From NCBI GenBank assembly GCA_964438865.1, contig CAYTMI010000003.1, positions 124,001-188,000 of the forward strand: 64,000 bases of DNA, in the 5' to 3' direction. A model generated the notes under the pieces. It was given only the letters and a program-made list of their open reading frames with translations. It did no database searches and was not told where the DNA came from. The position numbers and the translations under genes are program-made. This stretch comes from G016234445 sp964438865. GTDB lineage: Bacteria; Chloroflexota; Dehalococcoidia; Tepidiformales; Tepidiformaceae. Each line of letters opens with the position of its first letter. Within the stretch, counting starts at the first letter, position 1. Below are positions 14,998 through 22,385 of the stretch, in pieces.

Positions 14998-16500
14998 GTG
15001 CCCGCGAACTACATCCTCGCAATCGACCAGGGGACCACGAGTTCGCGCGCGCTGCTGGTCGACTCCCGCGGACGGATCGCCGGGTTGAGCCAGGAGCCAT
15101 TTACCCAGCACTTCCCGCGGCCCGGGTGGGTGGAACACGACCCGGAGGAGATCTGGGTTTCGACGCAAGATGCGATCCGGGGTGCGTTCGTGGCGGCGGG
15201 CGCCGGGCCCGGCGATGTCGTGGCCATCGGCATCGCCAACCAGCGCGAAACGCTGGTCGTCTGGGACCGGGCGACGGGTGAGCCGCTCGGGCGGGCGATC
15301 GTCTGGCAGGACCGGCGGACGGCAGGCATCTGCGACGAATTGCGGGCGGACGGGCACGAGCCGTTCTTCGCAAACGTCACTGGCCTGACGCTCGATCCCT
15401 ACTTCTCTGGGACCAAGCTCACCTGGCTGCTCCGGCACCAGATTGGGCTCCGGCCGCGGGCTGAGGCGGGTGAGATCGCGGCCGGCACGGTGGACTCGTG
15501 GCTCACCTGGAAACTCACCGCCGGCGCACGCCACGTCACCGACTTCACGAACGCCAGCCGCACGCTCTTGTTCGACCTCCGCCGCGGCCTCTGGGATGAG
15601 ACGCTCTGCGGGTTGCTCGAGGTGCCACCGGCGATGCTCCCGGACGTGCAGCCGTCGCAATCCCCGTTCGGCCACACGGACGAGAGCGTGTTCGGGCGAG
15701 CGGTGCCGATCCTGGGCATCGCCGGGGACCAGCAGGCCGCGCTGTTCGGGCAAGCCTGCTTCGAAACCGGCCAGGCGAAAAACACCTACGGCACGGGCTG
15801 CTTCATGCTCGCGAACGCGGGAGCCGAGGCGGTGCATTCACGGAACCGCCTTCTCTGCTCGGCCGCGGCCGGCTCGGCGCCCGGTTCGCCGCAATACGTC
15901 GTGGAGGGTTCGGTCTTCGTCGGGGGCGCGCTCGTGCAGTGGCTACGCGACGAGATGGGCGTGATCGAACGGTCGGAGGACATCGAAGCGCTGGCGGAGA
16001 CGGTCCCGGACAGCGGCGGCGTGGCGATCGTCCCGGCGTTCACGGGACTCGGGGCGCCCCACTGGGACCCCTACGCCCGCGGCGCAATCGTCGGGCTGAC
16101 CCGGGGGACCGGCAAAGCCCACATCGCCCGCGCCGCGCTGGAGGCCATCGCCCTTTCCAGTGCTGAACTCCTCGGGGCGATGGAGGCCGACCTCGGCCGC
16201 CCGGTGACCGAACTGCGCGTGGACGGCGGCGCCTCCCGGAACAACCTCCTCATGCAGATGCAGGCCGACTTCGCGGGCGTCCCCGTGGTCCGGCCAAGAC
16301 AGACCGAGACGACGGCTCTTGGGGTCGCCTACCTGGCCGGGCTCGGCGCCGGGACCTGGCGCGACCGGGAGGAAGTGGCGACCCTGCGCGAAGTCGACCG
16401 CACCTTCGAGCCGCAAATCGGCCAGAGCGAACGCGAGGCACGCCTGGCACGCTGGGCCGACGCCGTGAAGCGCAGCCTCGGCTGGGCGGCGCCGGAGTGA
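14998..16500 (+). CDS. glpK: Glycerol kinase
   Basis: 500 aa, GTG start placed by the TATACT box just upstream (leaderless). The FGGY kinase signatures are present: AIDQGTTSSRALLVD at the N-terminus, GWVEHDPEEIW, and the ATP-site region VDGGASRNNLLMQMQADFAG. It makes sn-glycerol 3-phosphate from glycerol and ATP. The gene overlaps glpD by 4 nt, so the two steps of glycerol catabolism are translated together. No glpF transporter gene is next to them. Confidence 0.95.
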   Translation: MPANYILAIDQGTTSSRALLVDSRGRIAGLSQEPFTQHFPRPGWVEHDPEEIWVSTQDAIRGAFVAAGAGPGDVVAIGIANQRETLVVWDRATGEPLGRAIVWQDRRTAGICDELRADGHEPFFANVTGLTLDPYFSGTKLTWLLRHQIGLRPRAEAGEIAAGTVDSWLTWKLTAGARHVTDFTNASRTLLFDLRRGLWDETLCGLLEVPPAMLPDVQPSQSPFGHTDESVFGRAVPILGIAGDQQAALFGQACFETGQAKNTYGTGCFMLANAGAEAVHSRNRLLCSAAAGSAPGSPQYVVEGSVFVGGALVQWLRDEMGVIERSEDIEALAETVPDSGGVAIVPAFTGLGAPHWDPYARGAIVGLTRGTGKAHIARAALEAIALSSAELLGAMEADLGRPVTELRVDGGASRNNLLMQMQADFAGVPVVRPRQTETTALGVAYLAGLGAGTWRDREEVATLREVDRTFEPQIGQSEREARLARWADAVKRSLGWAAPE

Positions 16501-18071
16501 CGCTCGCCGAACTCGCATCCGGGCCGCCACTCGACCTTGCGATCATCGGCGGGGGCATAAACGGCTGTGCGATCGCCGAGGAGGCCGCCGCGAGGGGGTT
16601 GCGGGTGGCACTGTTCGAACAGGACGACTTCGGGTCCGGGACAACCTGGCGTTCGACGAAGCTCATCCACGGGGGGCTGCGGTACCTCGAACACGGCGAC
16701 ATCGGCCTCGTCTTCGAATCGCTCCAAGAACGGGCCTGGCTGCTGCGGACGCGTCGCCACCTTGTCCGCCCACAACGCTTCATCCTGCCCGTGCTGCCGT
16801 GGACGCGGAGACCCGCCTGGCAGTTGCGGGCCGGCCTGACGATGTATGACATCCTCTCCTACGAGCGGAGTGTCCCGGTCCACCATCACCTGAAGGAGCG
16901 CGAACTGCGGCAACTGGCGCCCTTCCTCGCCGAACCGACGCGGGGCGGCTTCACCTTCTACGACGCGCGGGTGCTGGCCCCGGAGCGGCTGGCGCTCGAG
17001 TTGGCACTGGAAGCGGAGGCTGCCGGCGCCGTGATCTTCAACCACGCAACGGTCGAACGGGTCGGCACGACTGCGGGGGCAGTCTCTTCCGTGGCCGTCC
17101 GGGACGCCGCCGGGACCGCGTTCGAGATCCCGGCCCGGGCGGTGGTGAACGCCGCCGGCCCCTGGGTCGATGCGGTGAGCCAGGCAGCCGGGCTGGCAGG
17201 ACCATGGCTGCTGGGGGTGACCCGGGGGACGCATGTCGTCGTCGAACTCGACGGCCCGCCGCCACCAGACGCGATCTTCTCGACCGCCCGCGGCGATGGC
17301 CGCGTCTTCTTCGCCGTGCCCCAGGGGAAGTTGCTGCTCGTCGGGACCACCGATGTCCGGTTCGATGGGGCGCCGGGAGACGTGCGGCCGACGCGCGAGG
17401 AGGTGGACTACCTGCTCGGCGAGGCGGGCGCGCTCCTCCCGGGCCTGGCAGTCACGCGGGAGCGGATGCGGTACGCCTACGCGGGGCTGCGGCCGCTCCA
17501 GCGGGTGCCCGGCGGCCCGGAAGCCGCGATCACCCGCCGCCATGCCGTCATCGATCACTCAAGTTCAGGGGGGCCTACCGGCCTCAAGAGTGTCGTCGGG
17601 GGCAAGCTGAGCACGTTCCGGCCGTTGGCGCGGGAAGTGGTCGCGGCGCTGGACCCGCCCCGGAAGCGCGAATCGCCGCAGCAGCGGCGTCTCCCGGCGC
17701 GCGAACAGCCCTGGGCGGTGAACCTCGTAGCCCTCGAAGTCCCCGGCGCGAGCAAGTCGCACCTGCGGCTCTACGGTGAGCGCGCCGGCGAGGTGGTTGG
17801 CCGCGGCGCCGGGGTGCTCTGCAGCCACGCGGGGGCCGTGCGCGGCGAGGTCATCCATGCGGTCCGTTCGGAACACGCAACCACGCTCTCGGACATCCTG
17901 ATGCGGCGCACGGGGATCGCCTGGGCGGCCTGCCGGGGGCTCTGCTGCCATCGCGAGTCCGCGGGGCTGGCCGCCCCAATCCTCGGGTGGGACGCCCGGG
18001 AGACGGCGCGCCAGGTCACGGCGTTCGAAGCGGACGTCGCCTTCCACCTCCCGGGCCTCGATTCGCTCTAA
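16497..18071 (+). CDS. glpD: Glycerol-3-phosphate dehydrogenase (FAD)
   Basis: 524 aa, GTG start in a GTGA overlap with glpK. The N-terminal dinucleotide fold LAIIGGGINGCAIAEEAAARG binds FAD. FGSGTTWRSTKLIHGGLRYLE is the GlpD/GlpA family signature. A C-terminal helical DAO_C domain follows with CRGLCCHRESAGL. It oxidises glycerol 3-phosphate to dihydroxyacetone phosphate, passing electrons to the membrane quinone pool. Dihydroxyacetone phosphate then enters glycolysis, where the nearby pfkA also acts. It ends 4 nt inside the convergent methyltransferase gene. Confidence 0.94.
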   Translation: MTLAELASGPPLDLAIIGGGINGCAIAEEAAARGLRVALFEQDDFGSGTTWRSTKLIHGGLRYLEHGDIGLVFESLQERAWLLRTRRHLVRPQRFILPVLPWTRRPAWQLRAGLTMYDILSYERSVPVHHHLKERELRQLAPFLAEPTRGGFTFYDARVLAPERLALELALEAEAAGAVIFNHATVERVGTTAGAVSSVAVRDAAGTAFEIPARAVVNAAGPWVDAVSQAAGLAGPWLLGVTRGTHVVVELDGPPPPDAIFSTARGDGRVFFAVPQGKLLLVGTTDVRFDGAPGDVRPTREEVDYLLGEAGALLPGLAVTRERMRYAYAGLRPLQRVPGGPEAAITRRHAVIDHSSSGGPTGLKSVVGGKLSTFRPLAREVVAALDPPRKRESPQQRRLPAREQPWAVNLVALEVPGASKSHLRLYGERAGEVVGRGAGVLCSHAGAVRGEVIHAVRSEHATTLSDILMRRTGIAWAACRGLCCHRESAGLAAPILGWDARETARQVTAFEADVAFHLPGLDSL

Positions 18072-18721
18072 AAGATGCCTGGGAGAAGCCGCCAGCGGAC
18101 GGCGGCCCTATAGGCCGCGTAGTCGCCGCTCTCGGTGAGCACGCGCTCTTCGGCCCGGATACGGAGCAGCTGGCAGGCGGTGATGACGGCGAGCATCGCC
18201 ACGTTGATGGGGTGGAAGTTCGCGATGAGGAAACCCGTCATCGTGACGCTGTGAGAGAAGTAGATGGGATGGCGGACGATGCCGTAGGGACCGTGCGTCT
18301 TGAGGCCGCGGTTGGCGGCGACGATCCCGAAGCTCCGGCCGAGATAACTGAAGCAGATGATGGTGCAGGTAAGCCCGGCAACCTGGATGGCGGTCCCGGC
18401 CATCTCAGCCGCCGCGGGAAGCCCTCCCTGGGGCTGAAGGAAGAAGGGAAGCCAGCCACCCCCGGTCGCGACTATCCAGTCGAAGACACGGGTTGAGGTG
18501 GCGACACTGCGGCGGCGCGTCAGGAACATCCAGACGAGGAGGGCCTGTTCGACGGCAAACGGGGCACTGGTGAGCGCGCCATCGGCCACGACGCGGCGAG
18601 CGTGGGCGTAAAGGAAGACCGCGGAGATGCAGACGAGGAGAGCGTCCTGGGCCATGGAGCCGCGGCGCCGCCAGCGGTCACCCGAATAGGAAGGGGCGGG
18701 ATGGGATGCAATTGCTGCCAT
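18068..18721 (-). CDS. Isoprenylcysteine/phospholipid methyltransferase-like membrane protein
   Basis: 217 aa, ATG with GAGGAG upstream. There are several hydrophobic segments (about 20-40, 50-70, 90-115, 155-185). The C-terminal block GLKTHGPYGIVRHPIYFSH plus a downstream AEERVL...YAAYRAAV is the ICMT/PEMT SAM-binding signature. Such enzymes methylate lipids or polyprenyl-linked carboxylates within the membrane. The actual substrate is unknown. It is convergent with glpD (4-nt overlap) and divergent from the pilus locus. Confidence 0.82.
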   Translation of the reverse strand: MAAIASHPAPSYSGDRWRRRGSMAQDALLVCISAVFLYAHARRVVADGALTSAPFAVEQALLVWMFLTRRRSVATSTRVFDWIVATGGGWLPFFLQPQGGLPAAAEMAGTAIQVAGLTCTIICFSYLGRSFGIVAANRGLKTHGPYGIVRHPIYFSHSVTMTGFLIANFHPINVAMLAVITACQLLRIRAEERVLTESGDYAAYRAAVRWRLLPGIF

Positions 18722-18850
18722 CGATCTCTCTCCTCGTGGACATGGCCGAAACGCCAGGGTGTCTCTTCATTACTTCGGAAGGGGCGGGGCCCGCGGGCAG
18801 GTTTGGGGCGGCTGGAAGCGGGCGAAAACGAAGAAAAGGAGCTAAAACGG

Positions 18851-18878
18851 TTGACACGGGGTTTTCACCCTTTAGCCC
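18851..18878 (+). promoter_or_regulatory. Putative sigma-A promoter of the flp pilus locus
   Basis: A perfect TTGACA (18851-18856) is followed after 16 nt by TAGCCC, a weak -10. It is the best -35 box in the 379-nt gap before flp and would give a leader of about 215 nt. Confidence 0.5.
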
Positions 18879-18923
18879 TGCCGCCGGAGGCCGAATGTGC
18901 TAGTAGCTCCACCCCATGGAGCG

Positions 18924-19072
18924 TCCGGTTCCACCCGGAACGGACTTCGGAGGCCAACCCGCAATGCGGGGTCCGAGGTCAGGAAAGGGCGGAGAAGGGC
19001 AGGCCCGGAGACGGGACTACCCGGGGAGGCCCGGGCAGCATGGGGGAAAGCAAACACTCCGGGGAACACCCC
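18924..19072 (+). promoter_or_regulatory. Structured 5' leader of flp
   Basis: Between the promoter and the pilin start the RNA can fold into consecutive helices. TCC-GTTCC (18924-18932) pairs with GGAAC-GGA (18937-18944). ACTTCGGA (18944-18951) pairs with TCCGAGGT (18972-18979) around an inner CCCGC/GCGGG hairpin (18958-18970). CCCGG (19004-19008) pairs with CCGGG (19021-19025). GGGG/CCCC (19061-19072) lies just before the ribosome site. No known riboswitch consensus (including c-di-GMP-I/II) was recognised. It may be a stabilising or regulatory leader. Confidence 0.45.
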
Positions 19073-19100
19073 AACAACAAGGAAGAGGTAGGAAAAAGAC

Positions 19101-19283
19101 ATGTCGAAGCTTCAGAATTGGGCCGCCAAGAAGGCCATCGCCCTCCAGTCCCGTGAAGAAGGCCAGGGCCTTGCCGAATACGGCATGATCCTCGCGCTCA
19201 TCGCCGTCGTCGCCATCGGCGCCGTCACCGTCCTCGGCGGCAACATCACGAGCACCTTCACCAGCATGAGCGGCGCCTTCTAG
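19101..19283 (+). CDS. flp: Flp/Fap-type type IVb pilin
   Basis: 60 aa, ATG with AGAGGTAGG upstream. A 21-residue charged leader ends in Gly21. The next residues Q-G-L-A-E-Y give the G/xxxxEY prepilin peptidase site (Glu26, Tyr27), followed by a 20-residue hydrophobic helix (GMILALIAVVAIGAVTVLGG). The mature pilin would be 39 aa and form the Flp fibre used for surface adhesion. It is the first gene of the tad locus and is followed by a strong stem-loop, consistent with high expression relative to the assembly genes. Confidence 0.95.
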   Translation: MSKLQNWAAKKAIALQSREEGQGLAEYGMILALIAVVAIGAVTVLGGNITSTFTSMSGAF

Positions 19284-19310
19284 GTTCCGTCCACCATCAA
19301 GACAGCGAAT

Positions 19311-19344
19311 GTGGGGTGGGGTGCCGGAAGGCGGCCCACCCCAC
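19311..19344 (+). terminator. Stem-loop between flp and tadE (attenuator or mRNA stabiliser)
   Basis: Perfect 10-bp stem GTGGGGTGGG (19311-19320) with CCCACCCCAC (19335-19344), and an inner GCC/GGC pair in the loop. No T tract follows, so it more likely protects the pilin mRNA end or causes partial termination than stops transcription fully. Confidence 0.7.
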
Positions 19345-19396
19345 GTTCGTTCAGCCCCAGACTGAGAACATCAGACTGAGACCCGAGGAGCCAGGA

Positions 19397-19858
19397 ATGG
19401 ACGAGCCGACGCCAGCAACGCCGCAACACCGCAGCCTTCGGAGGCGGTTCGCTGCTCTGCGCGGATGGCGCGAGACCGACGCTGGCCAATCGCTGGTCGA
19501 ATTCGCGATGATCCTACCCTTGATGCTCGTCCTGCTGTTCGGGCTCGTCGACTTCGGCAGGGCGTTTTACAGCTGGCTGATCATCACCAATGCCGCTCGC
19601 GAAGGGGCACGCGTGGGGGCAGTCCAGCAAACGAGCGGCGCCATCAACGCCCGCATCACCGAGTCGGCTTCCGGCATCACCATGTCCAAGCTGACTGTCT
19701 CCCTCACGAACGTCCAGGGGGCACGAGGCTCCGCGGTAGAAGTCGACCTCAGCTACGACTTTGACTACGTCACGCCGATCGGCGGAATCCTCGGCCTGCT
19801 CGGCGGGAGTATTGCCGAGCCCACGCTCACTGCGCACGCATCGATGCGCCTCGAGTAA
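19397..19858 (+). CDS. tadE: TadE-like minor pseudopilin
   Basis: 153 aa from the ATG at 19397, with GAGGAG six nt upstream. Residues 1-29 are a charged leader. G30/QSLVEF gives a G/xxxxE prepilin-type processing site, followed by the hydrophobic FAMILPLMLVLLFGLVDFG and AAREGARVGAV typical of TadE. The C-terminal part (about 65-153) is a small beta-rich exported domain. In Tad systems TadE is a minor pilin needed for fibre assembly. Only one TadE-like gene is seen and no TadF or TadG. Confidence 0.9.
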   Translation: MDEPTPATPQHRSLRRRFAALRGWRETDAGQSLVEFAMILPLMLVLLFGLVDFGRAFYSWLIITNAAREGARVGAVQQTSGAINARITESASGITMSKLTVSLTNVQGARGSAVEVDLSYDFDYVTPIGGILGLLGGSIAEPTLTAHASMRLE

Positions 19859-20051
19859 CGCCCCCGGGCCGTCACCTGGCGGACGACCCGCCCCACCGGC
19901 TTCCCGCGCCCCCATTTCCATCTCAGAACAGACTCCACGGAAACGCCGCTTTGCCGCGCCGGGCGCCTCCGGTTGAAGGTGTGCTTCGTCGCGCCGTCGC
20001 CGCGTGGGGCCCCCCCGGCAGCCCCGGGATCCGGCGTCCGGTGGACTCGGC

Positions 20052-20076
20052 CGGGAAAGATAATCTGGCCTTCCCG
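20052..20076. promoter_or_regulatory. Inverted repeat enclosing a -10-like box upstream of cpaB
   Basis: CGGGAA (20052-20057) and TTCCCG (20071-20076) flank TAATCT (20061-20066). The 270-nt gap 19859-20128 otherwise shows no gene. This could be an internal promoter with its operator, or a simple hairpin. Confidence 0.35.
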
Positions 20077-20128
20077 ATCTGCAGGGGAGGGAGCCGCCGG
20101 TCGATATAGCAGGAAGAGGAGTACCCAC

Positions 20129-21022
20129 GTGGCACGAACTATCGCATCAACCGCATCTCCGTCTGGCCGCAACCGCGGCGTACTCATGCTCGCCGGGGTG
20201 TTCGGCATTCTCAGCGCTGCGCTGGTTTTCGCCTTCCTGAACAGCCGCGACAGCGGCGGGGGCAGCCTCAGCGGGCTAGACTCCGCAGGCGGCGCCGAGT
20301 CCGTCGTCGTTGTGACGCGCGACGTCCAGGCCGGGGAGAAGATAACCGCAGACATGCTGACCACGCGGCCCCTGCCGGCCGCGGCGCTCCTCGCCGGACG
20401 CGTTGGGAACGCGGACGATGTGCTCGGGAAGGTGGCGACCTCGCCGCTTTACGCGGGTGAACAGGTCACCTCCCCCAAGGTAACGACGTACGTGGGGCAG
20501 AATTCGCTCGCCTGGAAGGTCCCTCAGGGGATGCGAGCGGTTTCGCTCATGGTGCCGCACGAAGCGTGGGTAGCAGCCGGGCTCATTCAGCCGGGCGACC
20601 GCGTGGACATCCTCGGGATTACCACCCTGACCACGGTCGACCCCCTCACGGGGAACGAACGGCCAGACACGGTGACGGGCATCATCGCCCAGAACGTAGA
20701 GGTCCTGGCGATTTCGCAGACGCTGGTGAAGGTCATCCCGAACACCGATGCAAAGAACGCCGGCGGCAGCACGGGGTCCACCACTGGCGGGGCCGCAGCG
20801 ACGAGTGGCAATCCTCTGAAGGACGCAGACACGTATGAGAAGTCGATCTCGATCACGCTGGCGCTCACCCCGGAACTGGCCGCGAAAGTGGCATTGATCG
20901 ACGCAATGAAGGACGAACAGGGGCAGTACCGCATCCTGCCTCGACAAAAGGGCGACTCCGAAGAGCTTACGGGCGGGACCACCTGGTCGTTGGAAGACAT
21001 CTTCGCCCCGAAGAAGAAGTGA
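20129..21022 (+). CDS. cpaB: Flp pilus assembly protein CpaB
   Basis: 297 aa from the GTG at 20129, with AGGAAGAGGAG upstream. An open frame extends to 19973 but lacks family similarity. One membrane segment (about 18-40) is followed by an SAF domain (ESVVVVTRDVQAGEKITADM) and an RcpC/CpaB core (LAWKVPQGMRAVSLMVPHEA, GLIQPGDRVDILG). A Gly/Ser/Thr-rich insertion lies near residue 215. In diderms CpaB works beneath the secretin. Here, without a secretin, it probably organises the fibre exit through the cell wall. Confidence 0.92.
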   Translation: MARTIASTASPSGRNRGVLMLAGVFGILSAALVFAFLNSRDSGGGSLSGLDSAGGAESVVVVTRDVQAGEKITADMLTTRPLPAAALLAGRVGNADDVLGKVATSPLYAGEQVTSPKVTTYVGQNSLAWKVPQGMRAVSLMVPHEAWVAAGLIQPGDRVDILGITTLTTVDPLTGNERPDTVTGIIAQNVEVLAISQTLVKVIPNTDAKNAGGSTGSTTGGAAATSGNPLKDADTYEKSISITLALTPELAAKVALIDAMKDEQGQYRILPRQKGDSEELTGGTTWSLEDIFAPKKK

Positions 21023-21129
21023 GATTCGCGAACGCTTAGCCGGGCCGGGTCTCCAGGCGACAGGAGACCCTCGGCCCGAGAACACGCGCACCAGCTCAGG
21101 CCGGGGCGCAATGACGGTGGAGGAACAGG

Positions 21130-22356
21130 ATGGCGAGGGTGCCACAGGTCATCGTGATCGACCCGGACCGCGAAAGCAGTGCCGAGGTTCAAAAGACGCT
21201 CACGCAAATCGGGTTCGCTGTGGTGGCGAGCGCGGGATACGGGGTGGAAGCCTTCACCCTGGCGCACCAATTGCGCCCGGACGTCGTCCTGATGCGGGTG
21301 GAGGAGCCGCTGGTGCGGCCGATCCAGACGCTCTCCCGCCTGAATGACTGGATGCCGGACCTGCCGATCGTGGTCTTCTCAACCGAAGCCAACATCCGGC
21401 TGATGCGCCAATCGATGGTTTCCGGAGCGTCCGACTATCTGCAGGAGCCGCTGAACGCCGACGAACTCGAGACATCCATCCTCCGGGTGCTCGAGCGGGC
21501 AGAGCGCGAATCGGCCCGGCGCCGCGGCGAACTGGAAGAGCCCGTGCCGCAAGGGACGATCATCACCATCTTCGGCGCGAAGGGCGGGATCGGGAAGACC
21601 ACCATCGCTTCGAACCTGGCCGTAGCCCTTGCGACCGAAGCCCACCAGACCGTGGCGCTCGTTGACATGGACACGCGCTTCGGGGACGTGGCGATCACGA
21701 TGGACATCGCCGTCGACCGTTCGATCGCAGACCTCGCCCGCAATCTCGACAACGTTAGCCGCGCGACCCTCCGCGACTACCTGGTACAGCACGAGTCGGG
21801 CGTCCGCATCCTGCCGGCGCCGACCCGACCCAGCGACTGGCGAAACCTTGGTGCACAGCACATCCGTGACGTGGTCGACATCCTCGCCCAAACCCACGAC
21901 TTCGTGATCCTGGACACGCCAGGGACGTTCAACGAAATCGTGGCCGCCGCCATCGAAGTGGGCACGATGATCCTGCTGGTGACGACGCTGGACATGGCGA
22001 GCATCAAGGACACGGTCCTCGCCCTGGAGATGCTCCATGAGCGCTTCGGGAGCGATGAGGAGCGGATCAAAGTGGTCCTCAACCGGGCCGGCATGGATAC
22101 GGGCGTCCGCGAGCGCGACGTCGAGCGGACCCTGGATTCGCCGCTCTGGTGGCGGATCCCGCAGGACAACGAAGTCATGAAGGCTGCCCAGCTGGGCCGT
22201 CCGATTGTGATGAGCCGCCCGAATAGCAAAGTGTCACTGGAAATCCGCGAAATGGCCCGTGCGCTCGCAGGGGTCCGCAACCGCAGTAAGAGTCAGAAGC
22301 GGCAGGGTGGCGGCCTCGGGGGCCTGCTTCGGCCGTTCCTGAAGAAGAGCGCCTGA
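21130..22356 (+). CDS. tadZ: TadZ/CpaE pilus-localising ATPase with atypical receiver domain
   Basis: 408 aa, ATG with GGAGGA upstream. Residues 5-120 form a response-regulator-like domain that keeps the acidic pair (IDPD) but has Arg in place of the phospho-acceptor Asp (VVLMRVEEP), the known degenerate ARD of TadZ. Residues about 143-390 are a MinD/ParA ATPase with deviant Walker A GAKGGIGKTT (149-158) and LVDMDTRFGD. TadZ marks the pole or site of pilus assembly. It lies between cpaB and tadA as in other tad loci. Confidence 0.92.
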   Translation: MARVPQVIVIDPDRESSAEVQKTLTQIGFAVVASAGYGVEAFTLAHQLRPDVVLMRVEEPLVRPIQTLSRLNDWMPDLPIVVFSTEANIRLMRQSMVSGASDYLQEPLNADELETSILRVLERAERESARRRGELEEPVPQGTIITIFGAKGGIGKTTIASNLAVALATEAHQTVALVDMDTRFGDVAITMDIAVDRSIADLARNLDNVSRATLRDYLVQHESGVRILPAPTRPSDWRNLGAQHIRDVVDILAQTHDFVILDTPGTFNEIVAAAIEVGTMILLVTTLDMASIKDTVLALEMLHERFGSDEERIKVVLNRAGMDTGVRERDVERTLDSPLWWRIPQDNEVMKAAQLGRPIVMSRPNSKVSLEIREMARALAGVRNRSKSQKRQGGGLGGLLRPFLKKSA

Positions 22357-22385
22357 CCAGGCAACCAGCGAAGGGAGCGTAGAGA

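Noticed and set aside
13378..15837. Minus-strand open frame of 819 aa opposite the M1 peptidase and glpK
   Set aside because: Antisense to two intact enzymes with all catalytic motifs; Arg/Pro/His-rich shadow.
18924..19080. SRP RNA, RNase P RNA or c-di-GMP riboswitch in the flp leader
   Set aside because: Purine-rich pieces such as GAGGTCAGGAAAGGG looked suggestive, but the conserved cores of these RNAs could not be aligned.
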